Notes: generated by a model from the letters alone, not told the origin. Positions 50,541 to 60,499 are shown, numbered from the stretch's first letter. The stretch is 64,000 nt of DNA from Rhodocyclaceae bacterium (GCA_008080565.1 VIKE01000028.1:1-64000); one strand, 5' to 3'. Translations and numbers: made by a program.

Positions 50541-51566
50541 ATGAAACGCCTCATGATTTCCGCCGCCCTTGCCGCCGGCCTGACCCTCTGTGCGACCTCA
50601 TCTGCGTTGGCACAGGAAAAACTTCGCCTGACCGGATCCGGCGCGAGTTTTCCGGCCCCTCTCTATCTCACCTGGTTCAAGGATTACAGCAAGAAAAATA
50701 CCGCCGTCACTGTTGATTACCAGTCCAAGGGGAGCGGTGCCGGTGTCCAGGACTTCCTGAACAAGACAGTTGATTTCGCGGCCAGCGACTCAGCAATGAA
50801 AAAGGAAGATATCGCCAAGGTTGCCGAAGGTGTACAGCTTCTGCCGATGACGGCTGGCGAGATCGTGCTCGCCTACAACCTGCCGGGCAAGCCGAAAGAT
50901 CTCAAGCTGCCGCGCGATGTGTATTCGAATATTTTCCTCGGCAAAATCACCAAATGGAACGACCCGAAGATTGTCGCTGCCAACCCGGGCGTTGCCTTGC
51001 CTGATCTGCCGATCACCGTCGTTCGTCGCGCCGATTCCAGCGGCACCACCGCCGTGTTTACCATGCACCTGTCGGCGATCAATCCGGAATTCAAGAAGAC
51101 ACTCGGCGAAGGCAACACGGTCAATTGGCCGGCTACTGACAAGTTTGTTGCTTCGCCGAAGAATGATGGCGTAACCGCCACCGTGCGCCAGACCCCGGGC
51201 GCCATCGGCTACATCGAGTACAGCTTTGCCAAGCTGGCCAAGGTTGATTTCGCCTTGCTCCAGAACAAGGCCGGTCAATATGTTTCCCCGGGCAATGGCG
51301 GCGAGACGCTGGCTTCGGTCAAGTTGCCGGAAGACATGGTGGCCTGGTTGTCCGATCCCGATGGCGCCAAGTCCTACCCGGTTACTTCCTACACCTGGAT
51401 GATCTTCCGCAAGAACAATGGCGATGCCAACAAGGCCAAGGCCATGCGCGACATGATCGAATACGGCCTGACCGACGGCCAGAAGATGGCTGCCGCGATG
51501 GGCTACATCCCGTTGCCGCAAGTTGTCGTCGAGCAGGTTCGCAAGGCTGCTGCCAACATCAAGTAA
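50541..51566 (+). CDS. pstS: Phosphate-binding protein PstS (second operon)
   Basis: A 341-residue periplasmic PstS of the standard proteobacterial type with signal peptide (ending SALAQE). It has LTGSGASFPAPLYLTWFKDY, SKGSGAGVQDFLNKTVDFAASD, RRADSSGTTAVFTMHLSAI and GAIGYIEYSFA. The ribosome binding site AAGGAG precedes the ATG. It heads the second operon behind a Pho box. Confidence 0.94.
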   Translation: MKRLMISAALAAGLTLCATSSALAQEKLRLTGSGASFPAPLYLTWFKDYSKKNTAVTVDYQSKGSGAGVQDFLNKTVDFAASDSAMKKEDIAKVAEGVQLLPMTAGEIVLAYNLPGKPKDLKLPRDVYSNIFLGKITKWNDPKIVAANPGVALPDLPITVVRRADSSGTTAVFTMHLSAINPEFKKTLGEGNTVNWPATDKFVASPKNDGVTATVRQTPGAIGYIEYSFAKLAKVDFALLQNKAGQYVSPGNGGETLASVKLPEDMVAWLSDPDGAKSYPVTSYTWMIFRKNNGDANKAKAMRDMIEYGLTDGQKMAAAMGYIPLPQVVVEQVRKAAANIK

Positions 51567-51671
51567 CAACGCGCTGCGCCGCGCGGGGTGAACCATTCAT
51601 CCCGCACGGTCAGTGACGATAAAACGCCGGGGGCTTGTTTCCCCGCGCCAATGACAGATATTGGACCCCCA

Positions 51672-52637
51672 ATGAGTAAACCATTTGTCGTACCCGTTCA
51701 GGCGGATTCGGTTTGTCAGCCACCCTCATCGACAGAGTTTCTGATTGATCGCACTTTCCGCGCGCTGGCCCGTCTTGGCGTCGTCGTGATTCTGGCCCTG
51801 GTCGCTGCGCTGGTTTTCGAGATCGGCAGCAAAGCGGTACCTGGCATTCAGAAGTACGGTCTGGATTTCATTACCGGTACGGTCTGGGACGTGAATCAGC
51901 AGAAATTCGGCATTCTGCCTGCGATCTGGGGAACGCTCTATAGCGCCCTGATGGCCCTGCTGATCGGCGGCTTCTTTGGCGTCACCATGGCCATCTTCCT
52001 GACGCAGGATTTTCTGCCTCCCCGTGTTGCAGCGGTTTTTCGCACCATCGTCGAGTTGCTCGCCGCCATCCCCAGCGTGGTCTATGGCCTGTGGGGGATC
52101 TACGTGGTGATTCCGGCGATTCGCCCGCTGACTGACTGGCTTAGCCAATCGCTGGGCTGGATTCCCTTCTTCGGCTCGACGCTGAGCGGCCCCGGCTTGC
52201 TGCCCGCGGCATTGGTGCTCGCCATTATGATCCTGCCGACCATCGCCGCCGTTTCGCAGGATGCGCTGCGTTCGGTCCCGCTCAAGACCAAACAGGCCGC
52301 TTACGGAATGGGCGCCACCCACTGGGAGGCCATCCTGCAGGTCATCATTCCGGCAGCTGCTACCGGAATCTTTGGCGCGCTCGTGCTCGGTCTGGGGCGC
52401 GCATTGGGTGAAACCATGGCGCTCGCCATGCTGGTCGGCAACTCGAACCAGATTTCGCTCTCGCTGTTCTCGCCGGCAAACACGCTGGCTGCGTTGCTCG
52501 CACTGAACTTTCCGGAAGCCGGGCCGAATGAAATCGAGGTGCTGATGTATGCAGCCCTTGTCCTGATGCTGATCACGCTGGCCGTCAATGTTGCCGGCTC
52601 GCTGATCATGGCCTACTCACAGCGCGGGAGCAAATAA
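51672..52637 (+). CDS. pstC: Phosphate ABC permease PstC (second operon)
   Basis: A 321-residue permease with about six membrane segments beginning at residue 35. It has VPLKTKQAAYGMGATHWEAILQ as the coupling loop and LGRALGETMALAMLVGN, typical of PstC. The GPGLLPAALVLAIMILP segment is present. Several Met codons lie upstream (51588, 51651); 51672 is chosen as the last before the conserved part, with GGA 6 bases upstream. Its stop overlaps the pstA start (TAATG). Confidence 0.9.
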   Translation: MSKPFVVPVQADSVCQPPSSTEFLIDRTFRALARLGVVVILALVAALVFEIGSKAVPGIQKYGLDFITGTVWDVNQQKFGILPAIWGTLYSALMALLIGGFFGVTMAIFLTQDFLPPRVAAVFRTIVELLAAIPSVVYGLWGIYVVIPAIRPLTDWLSQSLGWIPFFGSTLSGPGLLPAALVLAIMILPTIAAVSQDALRSVPLKTKQAAYGMGATHWEAILQVIIPAAATGIFGALVLGLGRALGETMALAMLVGNSNQISLSLFSPANTLAALLALNFPEAGPNEIEVLMYAALVLMLITLAVNVAGSLIMAYSQRGSK

Positions 52638-53530
52638 TGACTGATTTGAGTTCATCGCTGTCTGCCGTACCAAGTCTGCAGCGCAAGTTTGAAACTCGCG
52701 CTCTGCGCAGCATCCTGCTAACCACAATCACCTGGGTCAGTGCAATGCTGGCCAGTGTGCCGCTGTTCTCGGTGCTCTACATGCTGATCACGCGCGGTGG
52801 CGCAAGACTAAGCATGGAGGTGTTTACCGAACTCCCGCCTGCCGGATTCGAGATGGGCGGCGGCTTCGGCAATGCACTGGTGGGTACCTTTGTCATGGTT
52901 GGCATTGCCGCCTTGATCGCGATTCCGGTCGGCATTCTGGCGGCAATCTTCCTGGCCGAACTGGGCCCGCAGAGCAAATTGGCCAATTCCGCCCGTTTTG
53001 CCGCCAAGACGCTGACTGGCCTGCCATCGATTCTGGCGGGTGTCTTCGCCTACGCCATGGTTGTTCTGACGACGGGCTCTTATTCGGCACCAGCCGGCGG
53101 CATTGCGCTGGCGGTGTTGATGCTGCCGATCGTCGTGCTGACGGCTGAGGAGGCCATGAAGATGGTGCCCAAGATCATGAAGGACGCAGCCCATGGCATG
53201 GGGTGTACCAACTCGCAGGTGATCTGGCACGTTGTCTTGCCGACCGCAATGCCGGCGATCCTGACCGGGGTCATGCTAGCCGTCGCCCGCGCTGCCGGAG
53301 AAACAGCCCCCTTGTTGTTCACTGCGCTGTTCAGCAATTACTGGATTTACGACGGGGGCCACATCAATGCAATGAGTCCGACGGCCTCGCTCGCGGTATT
53401 GATCTACAACTTCTCGGGGATGCCGTTCGACAACCAGCTTGAACTTGCCTGGGCTGCTTCCCTGGTGCTGGTTTTGATCGTGCTGGTCGTCAATATCGTT
53501 AGCCGTCTTGTCGGCAAAACCAAGATCTGA
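52637..53530 (+). CDS. pstA: Phosphate ABC permease PstA (second operon)
   Basis: A 297-residue permease with six membrane segments. It has the PstA signature (DAAHGMGCTNSQVIWHVVLP, then ARAAGETAPLLFTALFSNYW). FLAELGPQSKLANSARFAAKTL precedes the LTGLPSILAG segment. The start is ATG overlapping the pstC stop. pstB follows in 19 bases. Confidence 0.93.
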   Translation: MTDLSSSLSAVPSLQRKFETRALRSILLTTITWVSAMLASVPLFSVLYMLITRGGARLSMEVFTELPPAGFEMGGGFGNALVGTFVMVGIAALIAIPVGILAAIFLAELGPQSKLANSARFAAKTLTGLPSILAGVFAYAMVVLTTGSYSAPAGGIALAVLMLPIVVLTAEEAMKMVPKIMKDAAHGMGCTNSQVIWHVVLPTAMPAILTGVMLAVARAAGETAPLLFTALFSNYWIYDGGHINAMSPTASLAVLIYNFSGMPFDNQLELAWAASLVLVLIVLVVNIVSRLVGKTKI

Positions 53531-53549
53531 AATTGAGAAGGACTGAATC

Positions 53550-54365
53550 ATGACTGCAATGATGCAACAGACCAGCCCGGCTACAGCAGCCTCCTCCATT
53601 GTCATGGACTGCAAACTGGACAAGATTTTCTACGGCGATTTCATGGCTGTGCGCGACAGCCATGTGCCGATTGAAAAAAACAAGATCACCGGCTTTATCG
53701 GCCCCTCAGGCTGCGGCAAGAGTACGGTATTGCGCAGCCTGAACCGGATGAATGATCTGGTGGTCGGTTTCCGCTTTGACGGACACGTCCATTTTCTCGG
53801 CCAGGATGTTTATGGCAAGGGTGTCGACCCGGTCGTCGTCCGCCGTTACATCGGTATGGTTTTTCAGCAGCCCAACCCATTTTCGATGAGCATCTTCGAC
53901 AATGTCGCGTTCGGCCTGCGCCTTAACCGATACAAAGGTGATGTTGGCGACCGCGTCAAGCATGCCTTGCAGGGCGCCGCCTTGTGGGATGAGGTCAAGG
54001 ACAAGCTCAAGGTCAGTGGCCTGGCCCTGTCAGGCGGCCAGCAACAGCGTCTTTGCATCGCCCGCGCCATTGCCACCGAACCGGAAGTGCTGCTGATGGA
54101 CGAGCCATGTTCGGCGCTTGACCCAATCGCTACCCGGCGCGTCGAAGAACTCATGGTCGAGCTCAAGAAGGATTACACCATCGCCCTGGTCACGCACAAC
54201 ATGCACCAGGCAACGCGGGTGGCGGATACCACAGCGTTCTTCTCGGTCGATATTTCCCAGGGGACCCGCACCGGTTACCTCGTTGAAATGGGTCCTACCG
54301 ATCAAATTTTCAATAGCCCGCGCGAGAAGCTGACCAACGACTACATCAGCGGCAATTTCAGCTAG
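53550..54365 (+). CDS. pstB: Phosphate ABC ATPase PstB (second operon)
   Basis: A 271-residue ABC ATPase. Walker [10 protein letters not shown], signature [15 protein letters not shown], Walker [15 protein letters not shown], and the switch His in [10 protein letters not shown]. Compared with the first PstB it has an insert of about 13 residues near the C-terminus ([20 protein letters not shown]). The same kind of insert is known from a PstB subgroup. This operon has no phoU, so the two systems probably share the first operon's PhoU. Confidence 0.94.
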   Translation: MTAMMQQTSPATAASSIVMDCKLDKIFYGDFMAVRDSHVPIEKNKITGFIGPSGCGKSTVLRSLNRMNDLVVGFRFDGHVHFLGQDVYGKGVDPVVVRRYIGMVFQQPNPFSMSIFDNVAFGLRLNRYKGDVGDRVKHALQGAALWDEVKDKLKVSGLALSGGQQQRLCIARAIATEPEVLLMDEPCSALDPIATRRVEELMVELKKDYTIALVTHNMHQATRVADTTAFFSVDISQGTRTGYLVEMGPTDQIFNSPREKLTNDYISGNFS

Positions 54366-54386
54366 TCAATTGTCAGGAGACTCCGC

Positions 54387-55439
54387 ATGAAGCTAAGAAC
54401 CGCGATCCTCGGATCAATGCTGGCGGCCGTCATGGTCGTCCCCGTCGCCTTCGCGCAGGGCGTCAAGCCAGGTGAGGGAAAGGGGTTTGTCCTGCAGGGG
54501 GCGGGGGCAACCTTCCCGGCGCCGTTGTACAAGAAGTGGATTGCTGAGTACCGCAATGTCGAGCCGGCTACCGTGATCGACTACAAGGTTGTCGGCAGCG
54601 GCGAGGGGATCAAACGCTTCCTAGACGACAGCGTCGATTTCGGGGCCAGTGATGCTGCCATGACTGATGACCAGATCGCCTTGGCCAAGCACGGTGCCGT
54701 GTTGGTGCCAGCTACCGCCGGGATGATTGTGCTGGCCTACAATCTGCCCGGTCTCAACGGTCCGCTGAAGCTGAATCGCGATACCTATGTCGCGTTGCTC
54801 ATGGGCAAGATTCCGCGCTGGAACGACGCTCGCATTCAGGCGACGAACCCCGGCCTCAACTTGCCGGATCGGGAAATCATTCTGGTAGCACGCCAGGACA
54901 GCAGCGGTACGACTTTTGCGCTGACCAATCATCTGAGCGCGGTCAGTCCGCTCTGGCGGGACCGTGGCCCCGGTACCGGCAAAGTTGTCAGCTGGCCGAA
55001 CAACACGATGATGGTGCGCGGCAACGAAGGTGTGGCCTCGCGCGTCAAATTGAGTGTAGGCTCGATTGGCTATGTGGAATACAGTTTCGCCAAGCAGCTC
55101 GGCATGCCGACGGCGCAGCTGGAGAACAAGGAAGGGCGTTTTGTCGTGCCGAGCGACTCGGTCGGTGAAGCAACGCTGGCTGCCAACCTGAACCGCATAC
55201 CGGCTAATTTGCGAGTCTTCATTCCTGATCCGGATGGCGCTGACTCCTACCCTATCGTGACTTTCAGCTGGCTATTGCTCAAGGAGAAATCGGGCAATCC
55301 GGCAAAACAGGAAGCGCTGAAGCGCTTTGTGAAGTGGGGCCTGTCCGAGGGCCAGCGCTTCAGCAACGACCTCGGATTCATTCGTCTTCCCGTCGATGTC
55401 GCCGAGCGCAGCAGGGTGGCGCTGAACCGCGTGCAGTAA
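54387..55439 (+). CDS. pstS: Additional PstS-type phosphate-binding protein
   Basis: A 350-residue PstS with signal peptide (ending FAQG). It has LQGAGATFPAPLYKKWIAEYR, VGSGEGIKRFLDDSVDFGASDAAM and RQDSSGTTFALTNHLSAV, then GSIGYVEYSFAKQLG. It is a homologue of the operon's first PstS but diverged throughout; the loop GSGEG replaces GSGAG. It follows pstB by 21 bases, so one permease is served by two binding proteins. Different affinity or ligand range is possible. Confidence 0.9.
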   Translation: MKLRTAILGSMLAAVMVVPVAFAQGVKPGEGKGFVLQGAGATFPAPLYKKWIAEYRNVEPATVIDYKVVGSGEGIKRFLDDSVDFGASDAAMTDDQIALAKHGAVLVPATAGMIVLAYNLPGLNGPLKLNRDTYVALLMGKIPRWNDARIQATNPGLNLPDREIILVARQDSSGTTFALTNHLSAVSPLWRDRGPGTGKVVSWPNNTMMVRGNEGVASRVKLSVGSIGYVEYSFAKQLGMPTAQLENKEGRFVVPSDSVGEATLAANLNRIPANLRVFIPDPDGADSYPIVTFSWLLLKEKSGNPAKQEALKRFVKWGLSEGQRFSNDLGFIRLPVDVAERSRVALNRVQ

Positions 55440-55461
55440 TCAGCTTTCCCGCCTGAACCCC

Positions 55462-55494
55462 GAAGAAACGTCGTGTCAAACACGGCGTTTCTTC
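55462..55494 (+). terminator. Hairpin after the second pst operon
   Basis: GAAGAAACGTCGTGT (55462-55476) and ACACGGCGTTTCTTC (55480-55494) form a 15-pair stem with one mismatch or wobble and a 3-base loop, followed by GTTTAACATCGACGTTTTCTT. The weak T-run makes it a probable rather than certain terminator. Confidence 0.7.
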
Positions 55495-55516
55495 GTTTAA
55501 CATCGACGTTTTCTTA

Positions 55517-56293
55517 TTGCATGGAATTCCATTGCCCGCGCCTCGCCATCTGAATTTGTCAGCGATCAGAAGCTCTCTGACTGAGGTGCAGAGGCATTTT
55601 TCCCGGCTCAACGATTGCTTGGTCGAACCGCGTGATCCGTTCAGCGATGAGGTTCTGGAGAACATTCTCGAAGCGTATGCACTGATTGATGACTACGTGA
55701 CGCGAGGGATCGATCTGTTTGACCTGCAGCACGTTGATCTGATGCTCGAAATCAATGCCACGGTTCTATGCGGTTGTGATCCCGTGGCGCGCCTGGAGTT
55801 TGCCGGACATCTGGAGGCCACCGAAAAGCACTTCTTCAACAACGAAGAGGGCGGCATCAAGGACTTGTTTGACTGGTACGGCAAACATCGTGACGAATCG
55901 CCATGGAAGCGGGCGGCCGGTGTCTACGTGCGGATTCTCAGCAAGCCGCAGCTATTCATCGAAGGTAATCACCGTAGCGGATCGATCATCGCCAGTTATC
56001 TGCTGCTACGGGAGGGCCTCTCCCCTTTTGTTTTGACCGTGGATAACGCTGAAGCCTTCTTCAACCCTTCGTCGGTAATACGAAATTCGGCCAAGCATGG
56101 CGTTGTGGCGCTATTTGAGCTGCCCAAGATCAAGAAAAAATACGCCGCATTTCTCGAGGAGCAGTCCAGGCGCTCGCGTGGCATGTTTTTGATTGAAAAT
56201 AGACGCGCCGTGCTTGTCGACGTGTCGCCCGCGGAACGCGCGAGGATCGACCCGAATGCCGGGGCGCCGGCTTCTGGGCACAGCAAGCCATGA
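55517..56293 (+). CDS. Fic-motif-like protein
   Basis: A 258-residue protein of unknown function. The segment LFIEGNHRSGSIIASYLLL (about 152-170) resembles the Fic catalytic motif HxFxxGNGRxxR, but the His is replaced by Gln and the last Arg by Ser. So AMP transfer by the usual mechanism is unlikely. Helical N-terminal and Asp/Glu-rich middle regions precede it. The initiation codon is uncertain: TTG at 55517 is used, TTG at 55532 is possible, and no ATG in frame precedes the conserved part. It overlaps the HAD gene by 4 bases, suggesting coupled function. Confidence 0.6.
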   Translation: MHGIPLPAPRHLNLSAIRSSLTEVQRHFSRLNDCLVEPRDPFSDEVLENILEAYALIDDYVTRGIDLFDLQHVDLMLEINATVLCGCDPVARLEFAGHLEATEKHFFNNEEGGIKDLFDWYGKHRDESPWKRAAGVYVRILSKPQLFIEGNHRSGSIIASYLLLREGLSPFVLTVDNAEAFFNPSSVIRNSAKHGVVALFELPKIKKKYAAFLEEQSRRSRGMFLIENRRAVLVDVSPAERARIDPNAGAPASGHSKP

Positions 56294-56868
56294 ACAGCCG
56301 GACTGGATTGGTTTCAGCAAGCGCCCGCCGGCAGCCGCGCACACGCATATCGTTTGATATTGACGATACCCTGGCCTGTCACCATGGCCATGCAGTTGCC
56401 GAAAAAAGCCGGGTGCCGGCGGCCATCCATCGATGGCTGGGTGAGCCGCTGCGTGTCGGGACGCGGGCGCTGATCCGGGAATTGCGTCGCCGCGGGTGCA
56501 GTATCTGGATCTACACGTCTTCGGATCGTTCGCCGTTCTACATTCGGCGCTGGCTATTGCTCCACGGCATCCGGGTGGACGGCGTCGTCAACAATGCCCG
56601 GCATCGTCGCGGCCTGGCGGTTCACGGGTTCTCGAACTCGCCATCGAAGTTTCCGCCGGCCTTCGGCATAGACCTGCACGTAGATGATTCCGAAGGTGTG
56701 CAGATGGAGGGCGAGACGCACGGATTCAGGGTCGTCGTTGTTCATCCTGGCGACGAACTCTGGACCCAAAAGGTGCTGGATGCCGTGACTCATTCACAGG
56801 CGGCAAAGCGGCATGCTCATTCGCCTGCTTCATCGGGCCAGCACCTTCGTCGGGTGGCTGGAATCTGA
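56290..56868 (+). CDS. HAD-superfamily-like hydrolase
   Basis: A 192-residue protein. The HAD nucleophile motif FDIDDTLA is at about 22-29, motif II is TSSDRSPFYIRRW and the acidic motif is LHVDDSEGVQMEG. This matches small C0 or C1 cap-less HAD phosphatases. It overlaps the Fic-like gene (ATGA), so the pair is probably translated together. The substrate is unknown; being next to a phosphate operon is only context. Confidence 0.75.
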   Translation: MNSRTGLVSASARRQPRTRISFDIDDTLACHHGHAVAEKSRVPAAIHRWLGEPLRVGTRALIRELRRRGCSIWIYTSSDRSPFYIRRWLLLHGIRVDGVVNNARHRRGLAVHGFSNSPSKFPPAFGIDLHVDDSEGVQMEGETHGFRVVVVHPGDELWTQKVLDAVTHSQAAKRHAHSPASSGQHLRRVAGI

Positions 56869-56898
56869 ACAGCCCCCGGGGTCTCTTAAGCTGCAGCG

Positions 56899-57381
56899 TT
56901 AGCGGAAAAAGCGGCCAAGCAGTCCGCTCAGGAAACCAGGGCTGGGTTGTTTTTCGATGGTCGCAACGGCTGCTGTCGCGTGATCGACCCCGGTCATCTG
57001 CTTTACTGCATCGGCGTAGTCGCGGTCTTCGTTGGAAATGTGGTTGATCAGCCATTTCGACAGCATCATGTGCAGTTCATCGACGATATCCTCGCCCTTG
57101 GCGGCGCGCATGGTGATATCGGTCACGCGACGAATGAACAGTTCATGGACTTTCTTGTGCGGCTTCAGAAACTTGTAGCCGGCCTCTTCGAGCATTTCTT
57201 CCTCGAAGCCGAAATGCGACTGCGTGTAATCGATCAACTGCTCGATGATCTCGTTCACCATCTTCTTGTCGAGCTTCATCTTCGCAATTTCGAGATCGTT
57301 GATGTACTCGACGATGCGCTGGTGCTGGGCATCGATGACTTCAATCCCGGTTTCGAGTTTTTTGTCCCAGATAATCGGCAT
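56899..57381 (-). CDS. Bacteriohemerythrin
   Basis: A 160-residue oxygen-binding di-iron protein. The expected ligands are visible: His20, His56, Glu60, His75, His79, His114 and Asp119. The start ATG at 57381 is preceded 7 bases away by AGGAG. That ribosome binding site is the 3' arm of a perfect hairpin, described separately. Sequence ends with a short hydrophobic-Gly/Phe tail (GFLSGLLGRFFR). Such proteins deliver or sense O2 or NO in microaerobic or denitrifying bacteria. Confidence 0.93.
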   Translation of the reverse strand: MPIIWDKKLETGIEVIDAQHQRIVEYINDLEIAKMKLDKKMVNEIIEQLIDYTQSHFGFEEEMLEEAGYKFLKPHKKVHELFIRRVTDITMRAAKGEDIVDELHMMLSKWLINHISNEDRDYADAVKQMTGVDHATAAVATIEKQPSPGFLSGLLGRFFR

Positions 57382-57388
57382 GACTGTT

Positions 57389-57415
57389 CTCCTGACATTT
57401 TTGCAATGTCAGGAG
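57389..57415 (-). promoter_or_regulatory. Hairpin covering the bacteriohemerythrin ribosome binding site
   Basis: On the minus strand CTCCTGACATT (57415-57405), loop GCAAA and AATGTCAGGAG (57399-57389) are perfectly complementary over 11 pairs. The AGGAG of the 3' arm is the ribosome binding site, 7 bases from the ATG. A folded leader would block translation, so a thermometer, protein- or ligand-controlled switch, or translational coupling may apply. Confidence 0.8.
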
Positions 57416-57493
57416 TAAATAGCAGTTTTGGGGTGTTTCAGTTGACGTGTGTCAACAGTGCGACAGGGGGAGCGTGACTTACTTCACGGTTTC

Positions 57494-57530
57494 CTTTTGA
57501 TTTTGGTCAGAATTTCCGGTTGACCGTGGA
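57494..57530 (-). repeat. Dispersed repeat, copy 11
   Basis: Minus-strand TCCACGGTCAACCGGAAAT with a diverged end (TCAAAAG), about 21 bases beyond the purT stop. A second copy lies upstream of purT in the same orientation, so purT is flanked by direct copies. Confidence 0.65.
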
Positions 57531-57551
57531 AGTGTGTCGCCGCCTCTTTTT

Positions 57552-58751
57552 TCAGCCCTTGATCGGCCGCACCTTGCCGGCCGCCAGCTTGGCGTTGCCC
57601 CGGGCCTCATCGGTGGTTTCGCTATTGGCCACGACGACGCCCATGCGGCGTTTCTTGAAGGCTTCCGGCTTGCCGAACAGGCGCAGGTCGGTGCGCGGCA
57701 CGGCCAGCGCCTCTTCCAGCCCGGTGAAGGCAATGCCCGATTCGTCGATGCCGCCGTAAATGACCGCCGAGGCACCCGGCTCGCGCAGCGCGGTGTCGAC
57801 TGGCAGGCCAAGGATGGCGCGGGCGTGCAGTTCGAATTCCGAAAAACGTTGCGAGCACAGGGTGACCAGCCCGGTATCGTGCGGCCGCGGGCTGACTTCG
57901 GAGAACCACACCATGTCGCCCTTGACGAACAGTTCGACGCCGAACAGGCCGCGGCCGCCGAGGTTGCCGGTGACGGCGGCGGCGATTTCCTGCGAACGCT
58001 TGAGCGCAGTCGGGGTCATCGCCTGCGGTTGCCACGATTCGACGTAATCGCCAGCGACCTGGATGTGGCCGATCGGCTCGCAGAAGTGAGTCACCACTTC
58101 GCCGCTGGCGTCGCGGGCGCGGACGGTGAGCAGGGTGATTTCGTAATCGAAGTCGACAAAACCCTCGACGATGACGCGACCCTGATTGACCCGGCCGCCG
58201 CTTGCCGCGTAGTCCCAGGCCTTCTGCACATCGTCCGGGCCGCGCAGCAACGACTGGCCCTTGCCGGACGACGACATGGTTGGTTTGACAATGCACGGGT
58301 AGCCAATACCGCCATCGATGGCAGCCTGCAGTTCGGTCAGCGAATCGGCAAATTTGTAGGGAGATGTCGGCAGGCCTAGTTCCTCGGCGGCCAGCCGGCG
58401 GATGCCTTCGCGGTTCATCGTGAGCCTGGCGGCGCGCGCCGTCGGGATCACCTCGGCCAGCCCGGCAGCCTCTATCTCGACCAGCATGTCGGTGGCGATG
58501 GCCTCGATTTCCGGCACGATCAAATGCGGTTTTTCCAGTTCGACGAGCCGGCGCAGCGCGGCGCCATCGGTCATCGAAATGACGTGGGCGCGATGGGCGA
58601 CCTGATGGCCGGGGGCGTTTTCATAGCGGTCGACAGCGATCACTTCAACGCCCAGTCGCTGCAGCGCGATGATCACTTCCTTGCCGAGTTCGCCGGCACC
58701 GAGCAGCATGACGCGGGTGGCGGATGGGGAGAGCGGGGTGCCGATTTGCAT
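57552..58751 (-). CDS. purT: Formate-dependent GAR transformylase 2
   Basis: ATP-grasp enzyme of 399 residues that makes formylglycinamide ribonucleotide from GAR, formate and ATP. N-terminal [16 protein letters not shown]-grasp [18 protein letters not shown], catalytic region [39 protein letters not shown], and the C-terminal GRPIKG-type end (KVRPIKG). The ATG at 58751 with CAGAGGAAACC upstream is chosen; the upstream frame is translated repeat sequence. Confidence 0.94.
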   Translation of the reverse strand: MQIGTPLSPSATRVMLLGAGELGKEVIIALQRLGVEVIAVDRYENAPGHQVAHRAHVISMTDGAALRRLVELEKPHLIVPEIEAIATDMLVEIEAAGLAEVIPTARAARLTMNREGIRRLAAEELGLPTSPYKFADSLTELQAAIDGGIGYPCIVKPTMSSSGKGQSLLRGPDDVQKAWDYAASGGRVNQGRVIVEGFVDFDYEITLLTVRARDASGEVVTHFCEPIGHIQVAGDYVESWQPQAMTPTALKRSQEIAAAVTGNLGGRGLFGVELFVKGDMVWFSEVSPRPHDTGLVTLCSQRFSEFELHARAILGLPVDTALREPGASAVIYGGIDESGIAFTGLEEALAVPRTDLRLFGKPEAFKKRRMGVVVANSETTDEARGNAKLAAGKVRPIKG

Positions 58752-58772
58752 GGGGTTTCCTCTGTTGAGCGG

Positions 58773-58809
58773 ATTTCGATTTTGGCCGAATTTAGGCGTC
58801 GACCGTGGC
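58773..58809 (-). repeat. Dispersed repeat, copy 12 (diverged), in the purT leader
   Basis: Minus-strand GCCACGGTCGACG then AAATTCGGCCAAAATCGAAAT, 21 bases before the purT ATG. It lacks the central CCGGAA, so it is a degenerate member. Confidence 0.55.
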
Positions 58810-58867
58810 ATCGTCAAGCCAAGTTTCAGCCGCACCGGGATGGGGCGCCGCGCTTTATAATGCCGCG

Positions 58868-60499
58868 ATGCAATTTCGATCCCTCCCGCTCTCCGTCGAA
58901 CGTTTTCTGCTGTCGCCGTTCAGCCTGTTGCTGGCGCTCCTCCTGGCCTTTTTCCTGAATGCCTGGAGCCTGCCGCTGACCGATGTCGATGAGGGCGCCT
59001 TCTCGGAAGCAACGCGCGAAATGATGGCGCGCGGCAATCTGGTCTCGCCGACTCTCAACGACGCGCCGCGCCACGACAAACCGATCCTGATTTACTGGGC
59101 GCAGGCCGCCTCGGTCGCCGTGCTCGGTGTCAGCGAAATCGGCTTCCGCCTGCCGTCGATCATTTTTGCCGTGCTCTGGGTGTTCGCGCTATTTCGTTTC
59201 TGCCTGCGCCACGGCAACCAGATGACGGCGCAGATCGCCTCGCTGGTCATGGCCTTGACGCTGGTCGTCGGCTTCATCGCCAAGGCAGCGATTGCCGATG
59301 CGCTGCTCAACCTGCTCATCGCGCTGGCCATGTTCGGCATCTACGACTATTTCGTCGCCTGTCGGGACGGCAAGCCGGCAGCCAAAACGCGGCGCCTGCT
59401 GTTCGCTGTCTATGCCGCGCTCGGCCTTGGTTTCCTGGCCAAGGGGCCGGTCGCCGTCTTCTTCCCGCTGCTCATCAGCGCCTTGTTTTTCGTCTCGGCC
59501 GGCGCCTGGCGCGACTGGCTCAAAGCCGTCTTTTTCTGGCCGGGCTGGCTGCTTTTCCTGGCCATCGTCGTGCCCTGGCACGTCGCGGTCTATCTCGATC
59601 AGGGCGATGCCTTCTTCCGCGGCTTTTACCTCAAGCACAACATCAACCGCTACGCCGACACCTTCGAAGGCCACGGCGGGCGCTGGTGGTACTACTTCGC
59701 GGTGCTGCCCTTCATCCTGCTGCCGTTCACCGGCTGGCTCTTCGCCATCGCCGGCAAGCTGGCCGGCGCGCTCCGCCAGAGCGACAGCGATGCGTTGTTC
59801 GAACGCTTCCTGATCATCTGGTTCATCGTCGTCTTCGCCTTCTTCTCGTTCTCCGGCACGCAGTTGCCGCATTACCTGCTCTACGGCTGCACGCCGGTGT
59901 TCATCCTGCTCGCCCGCCATCGGCTCGATTTCGAGCGGCGCTGGCTGGCCTTCGTGCCGATGATCCTCTTCGCGCTGCTCCTCGCCGTTCTGCCGGAAGT
60001 GCTCGCCTTCGCCGCCGGCAAGGCCAGCCGGCCGTTCGAGAAATTCCTGCTCGATGGCCTGACCATCGCCTTCGCCGACGAAGCGCGCTGGTTGTTGCCG
60101 CTGCTTGCCGTTGCCGTCATCGGCCTGGCTTTCTGGCGCCGCCTGCCGGTCTGGCAGGGCCTGGTTCTTGCCGGTCTGCTGCAGGCCGCCACAGTCGCCC
60201 TCGTCATCGCCCCGCGCGCCATCGAAGTGACGCAAGGACCGGTGCGCGAAGCGGCCATGCTGGTCAAGCAAAGTGGCGAAACCAATGTCGTCGCCTGGCG
60301 CATCATCATGCCGAGCTTCAGCGTCTATCGCCAGGCCGCGACGCCGACCCGCGTGCCCGAACTCGGCCAGCTGGTGTTCACGCGTACCGACCGCAAGCAT
60401 GAGGTCCTGGCGCTGCTCGCCCCGGGGCTGACCCTGCGCGACGTCTATCAGCGCAGCTTCGTTACGCTGGCCCGTGTCGAGCGTGAGGACAAGGAATGA
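58868..60499 (+). CDS. ArnT/PMT-like membrane glycosyltransferase
   Basis: A 543-residue polytopic membrane protein of the GT-C (dolichyl/undecaprenyl-phosphate sugar) family. The luminal loop motif [14 protein letters not shown] has the catalytic acidic DE (41-42), followed by [11 protein letters not shown] at about 67-77. At least 11-12 hydrophobic segments alternate along the protein. Family members add 4-amino-arabinose or other sugars to lipid A or glycoproteins; the substrate is not clear here. It overlaps the PAP2 gene by 4 bases. Confidence 0.85.
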   Translation: MQFRSLPLSVERFLLSPFSLLLALLLAFFLNAWSLPLTDVDEGAFSEATREMMARGNLVSPTLNDAPRHDKPILIYWAQAASVAVLGVSEIGFRLPSIIFAVLWVFALFRFCLRHGNQMTAQIASLVMALTLVVGFIAKAAIADALLNLLIALAMFGIYDYFVACRDGKPAAKTRRLLFAVYAALGLGFLAKGPVAVFFPLLISALFFVSAGAWRDWLKAVFFWPGWLLFLAIVVPWHVAVYLDQGDAFFRGFYLKHNINRYADTFEGHGGRWWYYFAVLPFILLPFTGWLFAIAGKLAGALRQSDSDALFERFLIIWFIVVFAFFSFSGTQLPHYLLYGCTPVFILLARHRLDFERRWLAFVPMILFALLLAVLPEVLAFAAGKASRPFEKFLLDGLTIAFADEARWLLPLLAVAVIGLAFWRRLPVWQGLVLAGLLQAATVALVIAPRAIEVTQGPVREAAMLVKQSGETNVVAWRIIMPSFSVYRQAATPTRVPELGQLVFTRTDRKHEVLALLAPGLTLRDVYQRSFVTLARVEREDKE

